Shown here: piece by piece, positions 25,365 to 33,985 of the stretch
How the letters are laid out: every line of letters starts with the position of its first letter
Numbering within the stretch: the first letter of the stretch is position 1
DNA from: VXOZ01 sp965220045
GTDB lineage: Bacteria; Chloroflexota; UBA11872; VXOZ01
Assembly (NCBI GenBank): GCA_965220045.1
Contig: OZ244803.1
Location: forward strand, 1,116,001-1,180,000
Length of the DNA: 64,000 nucleotides
Reading direction: 5' to 3'
The notes under the pieces: model-generated
Seen by the model: only the letters and a program-made list of their open reading frames with translations
Databases searched by the model: none
Told to the model about the DNA's origin: nothing
Made by a program: the position numbers and the translations under genes

Positions 25365-26177
25365 TCAATCATCCTCACTATTCCCGATTGGCTCGCCGCA
25401 GTGTGGGCAGACTTTCGTATCCTCGCTACGCTTTCCCATTTCGCGGGCAAAGCCGGACGCCAGAATACCGGCGGGCAGAGCGAACATGCCCACGCCCATG
25501 ACGGCGACAATCGCGCCCAGAAAGCGGCCAATCGGCGTTATAGGATAGACGTCCCCGTAACCCACTGTAGTCAAGGTCGCTACGCCCCACCACATCGCCG
25601 CCGGAATGCTAGAGAAGACGTCCGGCTGTGCTTGGTGCTCTACGAGATACAGGAAACTAGAGCCAATGACGAGAAGCACTCCGGCGACGAATAGGGCAAC
25701 CAATAGTTCGGAACGCTCGCTGCGGAGCACCTTGCCGAAGATGCGCATCGATTCGGAATAGCGGCTGAGTTTCAGGAAACGCAGGAGACGGAAGAACCGC
25801 AGGGCACGGATGACGCGCAGGTCAATTGGGAGAAACATGGGTAAGTAGAAGGGCAAGATTGCCAATATGTCTACCACCGCGTGCCATGATCCGGCAAAGC
25901 GGATTCGACCGCGAATCGTACGCGCATAGCGGGGGTCGGCGACGCACGTCCAGAGGCGCAGCACGTACTCCACCGTAAACACCGCCACCGAAAAAACCTC
26001 AAAATAGAGAAAGACGACAGCGTATTGCGTTGCCAGATCCTCGACGGTCTCCACAATCACCGCGACCACATTCAAAGCGATCAAGACAAAGAGGAAGAGG
26101 TCGGTTGCGCGGCTCGCCGTGTCGTCGGGATGTGCTACTTCCAGGAGTTCGTAGATTCTCTTCTGAATTCGTCTCAT
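25365..26177 (-). CDS. Voltage-gated potassium channel with C-terminal zinc-ribbon-like tail
   Basis: 270 residues. Six membrane segments: S1 (about 25-45), S2 (55-75), S3 (100-118), the charged S4 (RVIRALRFFRLLRFLKLSR, 121-139), S5 (157-180), then the pore loop with TVGYGD (204-209) and S6 (217-240). This is the Kv/KvAP-like layout, forming a tetrameric K+ channel. The cytoplasmic tail ends with CPHCGEPI (257-264), half of a zinc ribbon, uncommon in channels. ATG 26177 has GGAGAGG about eight bases upstream; the frame opens eleven codons earlier. Confidence 0.9.
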   Translation of the reverse strand: MRRIQKRIYELLEVAHPDDTASRATDLFLFVLIALNVVAVIVETVEDLATQYAVVFLYFEVFSVAVFTVEYVLRLWTCVADPRYARTIRGRIRFAGSWHAVVDILAILPFYLPMFLPIDLRVIRALRFFRLLRFLKLSRYSESMRIFGKVLRSERSELLVALFVAGVLLVIGSSFLYLVEHQAQPDVFSSIPAAMWWGVATLTTVGYGDVYPITPIGRFLGAIVAVMGVGMFALPAGILASGFAREMGKRSEDTKVCPHCGEPIGNSEDD

Positions 26178-26310
26178 GGCGCGTGCCTCTCCCACAGGCT
26201 GGAACTTCACCTGCTGCGCTTAAGTTCCCAAACGGGCAGAAGTGCAAATCTCGATTAATTCGTCGGCAGAATCCGATGCCGGTCCAATCTTACAGGGTCT
26301 TGAGTATGCC

Positions 26311-26380
26311 TCATTCCGGCGAAAGCTGGAATCGATTTTCTCCGCGTGCTCTGGACTCCGGCTTCCGCCGGCGTGACGGA
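26311..26380. repeat. Dispersed palindromic repeat, copy 2
   Basis: Over about 54 bases (from GGAATC at 26328) it differs from 15955-16008 at only some seven positions, sharing TTCTCCGCGTGC, CTGGACTCCGGC and the terminal GTGACGG. It lies between the channel and DUF2203 genes; the rest of 26178-26560 has no gene. Confidence 0.75.
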
Positions 26381-26560
26381 CACATAGTCTGACACATTTA
26401 AGTATGACGAACGATTGACGGGCAGTTGCACTAGTGGAACACACCTATTCTACCTTCTGTGCCCATACTACTGTTACGCATCCGCTTGACGTAAATCAGT
26501 CCCTGTGTGAAGATAGTAGGCGTTCCCATCTTTTTCGTATTGCCTTTCTCCCATTTGTCA

Positions 26561-26986
26561 ATGTCTTCTAAAGAGACGCCAGCCGACCCGCCCCTCAAAC
26601 TCTTCACGCTACAAGAAGCCAATGCCCTCTTGCCGCGCATGCGTGAAACCATCGCCCGTCTGCAGGAGATCTTCGTTCAGTTTCGACAGTACGCCGATGG
26701 GGAGTCGTATCCTGCCCCGTTGCAGCGCTCCAATGGCCATCCCAAGGGGGAACCGGCATCTCTGCCGCGATTGCGCGAGATTCAGGCCTTGCGTGATGAG
26801 GCAGAGTCGTTGATTAAAGCTATCGTGAATTTGGGTGTCGCGCTGAAAGACATCGAGCAGGGGTTAGTCGACTTTCCGGCAGAGCGGGATGGACGCATCG
26901 TCTTTCTGTGTTGGAAGCAAGGCGAGGACGAGATCCGTTTCTGGCACGAATTAGATACCGGGTTCGCGGGTAGAAAACCCCTCTAA
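26561..26986 (+). CDS. DUF2203 family protein
   Basis: 141 residues. Small cytoplasmic protein with the family pattern: FTLQEANALLPRMRE at the N-terminus, two helices forming a probable coiled coil, then the C-terminal signature GLVDFPAERDGRIVFLCWKQGEDEIRFWHE. Function unknown; members are common in Firmicutes, Chloroflexi and Deinococcus. The frame is open to a GTG at 26507, but the 18 extra residues are hydrophobic and unlike the family, so ATG 26561 is preferred although no clear ribosome-binding site precedes it. The first ABC exporter gene follows after 23 bases. Confidence 0.85.
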   Translation: MSSKETPADPPLKLFTLQEANALLPRMRETIARLQEIFVQFRQYADGESYPAPLQRSNGHPKGEPASLPRLREIQALRDEAESLIKAIVNLGVALKDIEQGLVDFPAERDGRIVFLCWKQGEDEIRFWHELDTGFAGRKPL

Positions 26987-27009
26987 GCCACATTGGCACA
27001 GACTGCTGC

Positions 27010-28800
27010 ATGAAGATCCTCCGCCGCCTCATAGCCGCGACGTTTCGGCACCGCAACTTTGCCTTGTTGGCATACGGGGCATGGCTTGCCAGCACGGTTT
27101 TGAGCTTGGTCACGCCCACGCTCTTCAAGGAAGTCATCGACAACGGCTTGACACCGGGCGACCTCCGCTACATTGCGATCATGAGCGGCGTCATCGTGGC
27201 AGTTGCTCTATTCGCTGCGCTCTTTCTCTTTGGCAAAGCCTTCTTCACCGCAGTGACTTCACAGAAGACTGGCTATGATTTGCGCGCGCAGCTTTACGAT
27301 CACCTGCAGCACCTCTCCTACGGCTTCCACGACAGAATTCAGGCCGGAGAGATGATCTCCGTGGCCTTGAGTGACATCGAGCTGGTGCAGGGCTTTGGCA
27401 CCCAGGCCATCATCAATATGCTCGATACGTTTCTCCGCTACGCTATCGTGCTCGGCATCATGTTTTGGCTCAGCGGCGAACTGGCCCTCTGGTCATTACC
27501 GCTCCTCCCGATTCTGGGTCTTATTTCCTGGTTCTATAACAAGCGGGTACGGCCGGCATTTAACAGGGTCCGGCAGCAGCGGGAACGGGTGGTCATTGCC
27601 TTGGAGGAGGCCATCAACGGCGCGCGCGTGGTGAAGGCCTTTGTGCGGGAAGCGCACGAGCAGGAGAAGTTCAAGAAAGAAGGACGCGAGCTCGTGCACC
27701 TCATGATGCGGGCCGTCAACGTAAATACTACGCTCGGCCCACTTATGAATATGGTTTCGGTACTCGGTATCGTCATCGTGCTGTGGTTGGGGGGACGGCT
27801 GTACATAAGTGGTGATCTTTCGCTCGGGGCGCTGGTGGCGTTTATTGCCTACTTTCAGATGCTCGTAGGGCCGACGCAGCAGCTTCCTGGGATTATGGAC
27901 AGCATTGCTTCAAGCATCACCAGCGGCGATCGCTTCTACGGTGTTCTCGATACGCGCTCACCGGTGCGGGACCAGACCGGAGCCCACGAACTGCCGCCGG
28001 TTGCGGGTCACGTCGTGCTGCGGGACGTGACGTTTGAGTACGAGCGCGGTTATGCCGTGCTGGATAACATCAACGTGGAGGCTGCGCCGGGCAAGATGAT
28101 TGCCGTCGTGGGGCCGACCGGCAGCGGCAAGAGCACACTGCTCTACATGATTGCCCGCTTCTATGACGTGCGCTCAGGCTCGGTCAAGATCGACGGCCAC
28201 GATGTGCGGGATGTCACTCAGGATTCGCTGCGAAAGCAGGTCGGCATCGCGCTGCAAGAGCCAATGTTGTTTGCGGACACCATGGCGAACAACATTGCCT
28301 ACGGTCGCCCCGACGCGAGCATGGAAGAGATCGTCGCCGCGGCTAAGGCCGCCCAGGCCCATGACTTCATCATGGAGTTTCCAAATGGTTACCAGCACCG
28401 CATTGGCGAACGCGGCGCCGGCCTCTCCGGCGGTCAACGGCAGCGCACCGCGCTCGCGCGTACGCTCCTCCTTCAGCGCCGCATTATCATGCTGGACGAC
28501 GCGACGGCCAGCGTCGACACAGAGACCGAGTACCGGATATATGAGGGTCTCAAGAACTATGCCCAAGGCTCGACGAGATTCGTGGTGGCGCAGCGTGTCT
28601 CGACCATCAAGGAAGCAGACCTAATCCTCGTCATGGAAGAGGGCCGCATTGTCGACCGGGGCACCCACGAGGAATTGGTGCAACGGGAAGGCTTTTACGC
28701 CCGCATCTACGACATTCAGCTCAGGGACCAGGAGCGCATGGCCGCGCTGGCGCGCGAAGCAGAGCAGGGCGCAGATGGAGACGGAGCTGCCCATGGCTGA
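27010..28800 (+). CDS. Heterodimeric ABC exporter, degenerate-site subunit
   Basis: 596 residues. Six-helix ABC-exporter membrane domain (about 15-310) fused to an ATPase domain. Walker A GPTGSGKST (368-376), signature LSGGQ (472-476). Two catalytic residues are altered: the Walker B glutamate is aspartate (D497 in MLDDATASVD) and the H-loop histidine is glutamine (Q528 in VAQR). Both changes are typical of the TM287/BmrC half of asymmetric exporters. The partner gene overlaps its stop by eight bases. Substrates of this group include drugs, lipids and peptides; none can be chosen here. Confidence 0.93.
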   Translation: MKILRRLIAATFRHRNFALLAYGAWLASTVLSLVTPTLFKEVIDNGLTPGDLRYIAIMSGVIVAVALFAALFLFGKAFFTAVTSQKTGYDLRAQLYDHLQHLSYGFHDRIQAGEMISVALSDIELVQGFGTQAIINMLDTFLRYAIVLGIMFWLSGELALWSLPLLPILGLISWFYNKRVRPAFNRVRQQRERVVIALEEAINGARVVKAFVREAHEQEKFKKEGRELVHLMMRAVNVNTTLGPLMNMVSVLGIVIVLWLGGRLYISGDLSLGALVAFIAYFQMLVGPTQQLPGIMDSIASSITSGDRFYGVLDTRSPVRDQTGAHELPPVAGHVVLRDVTFEYERGYAVLDNINVEAAPGKMIAVVGPTGSGKSTLLYMIARFYDVRSGSVKIDGHDVRDVTQDSLRKQVGIALQEPMLFADTMANNIAYGRPDASMEEIVAAAKAAQAHDFIMEFPNGYQHRIGERGAGLSGGQRQRTALARTLLLQRRIIMLDDATASVDTETEYRIYEGLKNYAQGSTRFVVAQRVSTIKEADLILVMEEGRIVDRGTHEELVQREGFYARIYDIQLRDQERMAALAREAEQGADGDGAAHG

Positions 28801-30637
28801 GCGCGGGCAACAGCCCCCACCTTCTGTGGCGTCCGATAGCAATAGGAAGCCGGACAAGCCTTCTGTGGAACTGGCGGACGAGGAGGAGCGAATCAAGGGC
28901 GAGATTGATCTCAAGATCATTGCCCGCCTCTTCGGCTATACGGCCGGTTTCCGCTGGCAAATTGCCGGTGGAATCATCGTGACCTTTACCTATACCGTCG
29001 CCAGCGTCCTGCGGCCTTACTTGCTTAAGCTGGCTATCGACGGCCCGCTTGCAAGCGGTGATTTGCGAGGGCTTGACATACTTGCCCTATTGTATCTATT
29101 TGCCGGTCTCGTGCTCTTTGGCGCCATGGGAGCGCGCAAGTGGATCATTAGCTGGCTGGGCCAACAGTTGCTCTTCTCAGTGCGCCAAGGGCTCTTTGAG
29201 CACCTCCAACGCCTGGGGCTGGGCTTCTACGACCGCAACCGCGCCGGGCGCATCATCACTCGTGTCACCAGTGACGTGCGAGACATCAATCGACTGGTGA
29301 CGGAAGGCATCGTAAACACGGCCACTGACCTCTTTGTTTTGGTGGGAATCCTCTTCATGATGCTTTACATGCACTGGCAGCTTGCGCTGTTTACCTTCAT
29401 CGTGCTGCCCGGTCTCATTGCGGTGGCATTCTTCTTCAAGGGCAAGTCCCGCAGCGCCTGGCGTCTTGCGCGGGAAGATCGCAGCGTGATGAACGGCAAC
29501 TTTGCTGAGAGTATCCTCGGCGTACGGGTGACCCAGGCGTACTCGCGTCAAATGGAAAACCTGCAGCGCTTTCAGTCCCTCAGCGATCGCTACGTCGGCT
29601 CCATGCTCAAGGCGAACGGACTTGCGGCTGCGTTTTCTCCCACAGTGAGCATCATCAACGCGGTTGCCATTGTAATCATCATCTGGTTTGGCGGCGTTGC
29701 CGTTGTCCAGGATACGATTTCATTGGGAGTCCTCGTGGCCTTCCTCAGTTACGTGCAACGCTTCTTCCAACCGTTACAGAGCATATCGTCACGATTCAAT
29801 CAAATGCAGTCGGCGATGGCGGCGAGCGAGCGAGTGTTCGCGCTGCTCGACCAGGAACCGGATGTCGTCAACGCGCCGGATGCCAAGGCTCTGCCGGCGG
29901 TACGGGGTCATGTTCGCTTCGATGATGTCGTCTTTGCCTATGTGGAGGATACGCCTGTCCTGCACGGCATATCTCTGGAGGCCCGACCGGGCGAGCTCAT
30001 CGCCATCGTGGGACACACGGGTGCGGGCAAGACCTCGATCATCAACGTGCTGTGCCGGTTTTACGATATTCAATCCGGTGCGGTGACTATCGACGGCTCG
30101 AATATTGGCGATGTTACCCTCGAGAGCCTGCGCGGTCAGATTGGGCTCGTACTGCAGGAGCCGTTCCTCTTTTCCGGTACGGTCAAGGAGAACATCCGCT
30201 ACGGCAGGCTCGATGCGACGGACGAGGAGATCGTGGAGGCGGCCAAGGCGGTGCGTCTCCATGACTTTGTGGAATCTCAACCCTTCCGCTATGAGACGCT
30301 GGTTGGCGAGCGGGGCACGCAACTCTCAATCGGCCAGCGGCAATTGCTCTCATTCGCGCGGGCCTTGCTTGCCGACCCACGCATACTCGTACTCGATGAG
30401 GCGACGTCCAGCGTGGATACGGAAACGGAGCAACAGATCCAAGAAGCCCTGGCGCTTCTCCTGCGCGGCAGGACGAGTTTTGTCATCGCCCACCGTCTCT
30501 CCACCATCCAAAACGCCGACCAAGTCATCGTGATGGATAGAGGTAAGATTGTGGAACAGGGCACCCACCAGGAGTTGCTTAAGCAACGGGGCAGCTACTT
30601 TCAGCTCTACACGATGCAGTTTGCGGACCAGGAATAA
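28793..30637 (+). CDS. Heterodimeric ABC exporter, catalytic subunit
   Basis: 614 residues. Partner of the preceding gene. After a charged N-terminal head (about 50 residues) come six membrane helices, then the ATPase domain: Walker A GHTGAGKTS (407-415), a non-canonical signature LSIGQ (511-515), an intact Walker B with E536 (VLDEATSS) and H-loop H567 (IAHR). Its LSIGQ would complete the degenerate nucleotide site whose Walker motifs come from the partner. Start: ATG 28793 overlaps the upstream gene by eight bases; ATG 28775 is an alternative, and the frame runs back to 28649 inside the first gene. Confidence 0.93.
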   Translation: MAERGQQPPPSVASDSNRKPDKPSVELADEEERIKGEIDLKIIARLFGYTAGFRWQIAGGIIVTFTYTVASVLRPYLLKLAIDGPLASGDLRGLDILALLYLFAGLVLFGAMGARKWIISWLGQQLLFSVRQGLFEHLQRLGLGFYDRNRAGRIITRVTSDVRDINRLVTEGIVNTATDLFVLVGILFMMLYMHWQLALFTFIVLPGLIAVAFFFKGKSRSAWRLAREDRSVMNGNFAESILGVRVTQAYSRQMENLQRFQSLSDRYVGSMLKANGLAAAFSPTVSIINAVAIVIIIWFGGVAVVQDTISLGVLVAFLSYVQRFFQPLQSISSRFNQMQSAMAASERVFALLDQEPDVVNAPDAKALPAVRGHVRFDDVVFAYVEDTPVLHGISLEARPGELIAIVGHTGAGKTSIINVLCRFYDIQSGAVTIDGSNIGDVTLESLRGQIGLVLQEPFLFSGTVKENIRYGRLDATDEEIVEAAKAVRLHDFVESQPFRYETLVGERGTQLSIGQRQLLSFARALLADPRILVLDEATSSVDTETEQQIQEALALLLRGRTSFVIAHRLSTIQNADQVIVMDRGKIVEQGTHQELLKQRGSYFQLYTMQFADQE

Positions 30638-30726
30638 GTTCCCTGATAGAGATTCTCGATTAGGCTGAGACCCAGCGCCCAAAGTGGTCTTTGGTCGAGG
30701 GCTTCCCGCTACGCAGGCCGCTTCGT

Positions 30727-30756
30727 TACCCGAATGCCGGCGTCAGCCGGCGTGCG
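30727..30756. repeat. Palindromic repeat fragment between convergent genes
   Basis: GCCGGC-GTCA-GCCGGC hairpin preceded by ACCCGAATGCC; related in style to the second hairpin of the dispersed repeat. It may also help terminate the flanking convergent genes. Confidence 0.45.
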
Positions 30757-30872
30757 GGGGCCGGGACCTGAGCACGGCAGGCGATTCTCAAAAGAGGATG
30801 ACGCATCCGCCCTACCGTCGGCGACGGCAACGCAGTCACTCCGGCCGGGAAGTAGCGTCCTGCCCGGGGCGC

Positions 30873-31790
30873 TCAGGACGAAGTCGGCGCATCCTGCCGC
30901 TCCTGTTTCCGCAACAGGCCGAATGCAAGCACCGCCAAGAGCGTCAGCGGCACGAGTCCCGTGATGCCGAGCGGAGCGCGAACGAGCGAATCGGTGTCCA
31001 GCAATAAGAGGAGCGGCAGCCCGGCAACGGCATTGATGAGGCCGTGTCCAAAGGCGGCAGCCAGGACGCTCCCTGCCGCGAGACGCAGCCACGTGATAAT
31101 GACACTCCAACCAAGCGTAAACCAGACCATGAAAACCATGCCCAGCCAGGGGTGTTCGGGATAGTTGTATCCCATGAAGATGGCCGGCGCGTGCCAGATG
31201 CCCCAGATGATGCCGATGAGCAAGCTCGCGCGCGCCATGCCAAGTGGCGCCAGTTTCGCCAGCAGATAGCCGCGCCAGCCGAGTTCTTCACCAAGGGCAA
31301 AGAGGCTGTTAAGCACCGCCGCCAGCGTAAAAGCGGTGACAATGTTGATGAACACCACCAAGATTGGGTCGTTGAAGGGGTAGGGCTGGTCGGCAAGCTC
31401 GCTCCGCAGCGGTTCAAGCGGCGTGTTCACTTCCTGAATGCCGAGTCCGACGCTAAGTCCCATCGCGGCGATCAGGAACAGAAGTACGAAGAAGTAGATG
31501 CTGGCGTATCGTTCCAGGTTGCCACGCCGTACGCCGAGTTCTTTCCTGGACATGGGCGTCACATAGCGGCTGCATACGATTGCGGCAACGCCCGGTCCCC
31601 ACATGGCGAGCAGAGAGCCTACCGTAAACACGAAAAGGTTTTCCAGCCCGCCCAACAGGTAGACAACCGCCCATATTCCCCAGGTCAGGCCGAATGCTAA
31701 GCCGAGAAATATGCCAAGGCTCCTCCACTCAAGCGGAGGTGTGGCGGGGGTCTGTTCAGACTGTTCTACAGGCGGCTCACTTGCTTGCAT
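30873..31790 (-). CDS. CPBP family intramembrane metalloprotease
   Basis: 305 residues, eight or so hydrophobic segments. The CPBP (CAAX protease and bacteriocin-processing, Abi/Rce1-like) motifs are present: GEELGWRGYLL with E168 and E169, then WGIWHAPAIF, and the third-motif histidine in FGHGLINA. The fold places a metal-activated water inside the membrane to cleave or process membrane-bound peptides. ATG 31790 starts 11 bases after the M24 stop on the same strand, so the two are likely cotranscribed; the frame extends 19 codons into that gene. Substrate unknown. Confidence 0.88.
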   Translation of the reverse strand: MQASEPPVEQSEQTPATPPLEWRSLGIFLGLAFGLTWGIWAVVYLLGGLENLFVFTVGSLLAMWGPGVAAIVCSRYVTPMSRKELGVRRGNLERYASIYFFVLLFLIAAMGLSVGLGIQEVNTPLEPLRSELADQPYPFNDPILVVFINIVTAFTLAAVLNSLFALGEELGWRGYLLAKLAPLGMARASLLIGIIWGIWHAPAIFMGYNYPEHPWLGMVFMVWFTLGWSVIITWLRLAAGSVLAAAFGHGLINAVAGLPLLLLLDTDSLVRAPLGITGLVPLTLLAVLAFGLLRKQERQDAPTSS

Positions 31791-31801
31791 TCTGAAGTGC
31801 T

Positions 31802-32902
31802 CTACCGTTGCAGGATGGCGGGTCGGGCGATGGTCTTGCCCTGCCACTCAACCGCATGCTTCGGCCAGTCTGCGGAAGCCGCCGAGAGCACTTCGATACC
31901 GTGCTCGGTTACGAGGGTCGTATCCTCGCTCTTGACACCCGCAATGCTGGGATTCCACGCAAAGGCCTGATTCAACTGAATCACCTCATCGTTGGCGGGT
32001 GATGCTTTGTAGTCCCGAGACTCGTAGCCACACGCGCCTCCCTGATGGTGGAACCGCCATTCGTCCTCGTAGCCGGCCTTGGCATATTCATTCACGGCTT
32101 CAGCAAAGACGTCCCTCGCGGGGCGGCCCGGTACCGAACCGAGAATGAAGGCCGCGTCAACCTGCGCGCAGGCGGCTGACTTTTCCTGAATTTCCTGCGG
32201 AATGTCTCCGAAGTGCACGAGGCGCGAGACGGAGCAGATGAGGCCGTGCTGGCGGGCGCACAGTACAAGCATGGCATACCTATCCAGTACTTGCGCGGTG
32301 GGAATGGGATGCCGATAGCGGAAGATGCGTTCATCGGTCGCGACGAGGGTGAGCGCCGCCTGAATCCCCTGGGAAATGGCTTTGCCGGCTATGAGGCTGG
32401 CGATGGCGTGCTCCGTCATGCCGGGAGCGACTTCGTGAGCAACCGACTCAAGCGCTTGTGCGGCTGCTTGTCCCAGCGCGCGGTACCGCTCGATCTCTTG
32501 GGGCAAGAGCTGGTAGCGCAAACGCGCAATGTCACCCGATAGCTTCTGCGCGCCCCGGATGTCGCAGTCGGCGCCGGTGCGCTTGCTCTGCGCGACCGTA
32601 TTCCAGTGGACCACTTGCGCACGGTCTACGTGCCAGTAGGGCGCAACCGGAGTCCACTCCGGTGGCACAAGGCCTTCTTCCACTTGGAAACGCGGCATCT
32701 CGATGCGGTCGGCCACCAGGGACTTCTCATCGGGCGTGTAGATCAGGTGGGCGCCGGCATGCTCGGTGGCAATCATGATGAAGCCATCGCGTCCTCCCGT
32801 CGCCCAGGCGAAGTTGGCCACACGACCGAGAACGAGAGCGTCGAGATTCCGGTCAGCCAGGAAGTGGGCAATGCGTTCGTGTTTGGCTTCTATTTCATTC
32901 AT
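31802..32902 (-). CDS. M24 (creatinase/aminopeptidase P fold) protein with missing metal ligands
   Basis: 366 residues. N-terminal creatinase-type domain (about 1-130) and C-terminal pita-bread domain. The histidine in FHHQGGACGYE (H286) and the two late acidic residues (E294, E326 in KSEDTTLVTEHG) are recognisable. The two aspartates that usually follow a VD.G..Y..SD pattern are replaced (LVLCARQHGLICSVS, C215 and S224). It may bind no dinuclear metal centre, as in true creatinase, or be catalytically different. ATG 32902 has AGAGGA about nine bases upstream; the open frame continues far upstream but overlaps rdgB and is not coding there. Confidence 0.82.
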   Translation of the reverse strand: MNEIEAKHERIAHFLADRNLDALVLGRVANFAWATGGRDGFIMIATEHAGAHLIYTPDEKSLVADRIEMPRFQVEEGLVPPEWTPVAPYWHVDRAQVVHWNTVAQSKRTGADCDIRGAQKLSGDIARLRYQLLPQEIERYRALGQAAAQALESVAHEVAPGMTEHAIASLIAGKAISQGIQAALTLVATDERIFRYRHPIPTAQVLDRYAMLVLCARQHGLICSVSRLVHFGDIPQEIQEKSAACAQVDAAFILGSVPGRPARDVFAEAVNEYAKAGYEDEWRFHHQGGACGYESRDYKASPANDEVIQLNQAFAWNPSIAGVKSEDTTLVTEHGIEVLSAASADWPKHAVEWQGKTIARPAILQR

Positions 32903-32993
32903 CGTTTGAATTCCTCTCGCAGAGTGCTGTTCTTTCATTTCGGCGAGTCCGATTGGTTTCCCGAACCAGACGCTGGAGTTCGGCAACGGGCGC

Positions 32994-33611
32994 CTAGGCG
33001 TCTGCTGCATATTGTCGTATGAAAGCCATGGCTTTCTCAAGGGCGCGGGAGCGGTGGCTGATGCGGTTCTTCTCACTGGATGAGAGCTCGGCCATGGTTC
33101 TATTCTCGTGAGGAAGATAGAATACCGGGTCATAGCCAAACCCGCCGCTGCCACGAGGCTCGTGTGCGATGATCCCTTCACACGCACCGCTTGCGGTAAA
33201 CAGCACTGAGTCGGCGAGAGCAAGCGCTGCCACGCAGCGAAATCGTGCCGTGCGCTGCGGGTGGGGAACGTCCTTGAGTTCCTGCAGCAGCTTCCTGGTG
33301 TTGGTGCTGGCGTCACCTTGGGGTCCGCCGTAACGCTTCGAGAGCACGCCCGGCCTGCCGCCAAGCGCGTCAACTTCCAACCCGGAGTCCTCTCCCAGCA
33401 CGAGCAGCGACGTCTGTGCCGCGACACACAGCGCCTTGTGACGGGCGTTATCAAGAAAAGTTTCGTACGGCTCGTCAGAAGGCAGCGACAAGCCGAGGTC
33501 GCTTGCGGTTACCGGTGTTAAGCAAATGTCCCGCAGGAGGTGCTGGAATTCAACCACTTTGCCGGGATTGCCCGTAGCAAGAACGAGAAGCGGGTGTTTC
33601 TGACTTGGCAT
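32994..33611 (-). CDS. rdgB: XTP/dITP diphosphatase (RdgB/HAM1)
   Basis: 205 residues. House-cleaning enzyme that hydrolyses dITP, XTP and related deaminated nucleotides to monophosphates and pyrophosphate, keeping them out of DNA. Conserved: ATGNPGKVVEF (nucleotide-binding TGNxxK), ETFLDNARHKA, the acidic EDSGLEVDAL and GFGYDPVF, then the terminal SHRSRAL. Length is normal. Next on the strand is the M24 gene, 91 bases downstream. Confidence 0.95.
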   Translation of the reverse strand: MPSQKHPLLVLATGNPGKVVEFQHLLRDICLTPVTASDLGLSLPSDEPYETFLDNARHKALCVAAQTSLLVLGEDSGLEVDALGGRPGVLSKRYGGPQGDASTNTRKLLQELKDVPHPQRTARFRCVAALALADSVLFTASGACEGIIAHEPRGSGGFGYDPVFYLPHENRTMAELSSSEKNRISHRSRALEKAMAFIRQYAADA

Positions 33612-33985
33612 AGATTCTCCAGCGACGGCCTTTTGAAACGGGGTGGCGCAAGACCCGGATTCTGACCCATCAAATGCACAATTCGACAGGCGATCGATTC
33701 TAGTGCCCTAGTCACGTTTGAGCTAGGCCCGCCGACTATAGGATAGCAAGAGACTTGGATGCGGACTAACTCGTGGCGGCAGCGTGCGCGCTCTTGGCAG
33801 TTGTGCGGCGTGGGGCATGATACGGGACCGACGCACTAAGCGGAGGGGGGAGAATCTCTGGTGGGGAGCACCGGCGCCACTGTGAACTGACTATGTCGCA
33901 ATTCCGGAGTTTGGAGGCTGGTTGCTCCTGGCCGTGGACTATCGCGTTTTGGCGGCTTCCCCGGCGGAGCCACCACGGGCACGGA
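33612..33985. other. Intergenic region between dnaA and rdgB
   Basis: About 370 bases. I looked for DnaA boxes (TTATCCACA and near variants), tRNAs and terminators and found none that are convincing. A GC-rich imperfect hairpin sits near 33950-33970. Confidence 0.35.

Noticed and set aside
26431..26652. 73-codon minus-strand frame overlapping the DUF2203 start
   Set aside because: Overlaps a recognised family gene and has no start signal.
32903..33454. Upstream extension of the M24 frame to 550 residues
   Set aside because: It overlaps rdgB in another frame, lacks family similarity, and a good ribosome-binding site precedes ATG 32902.
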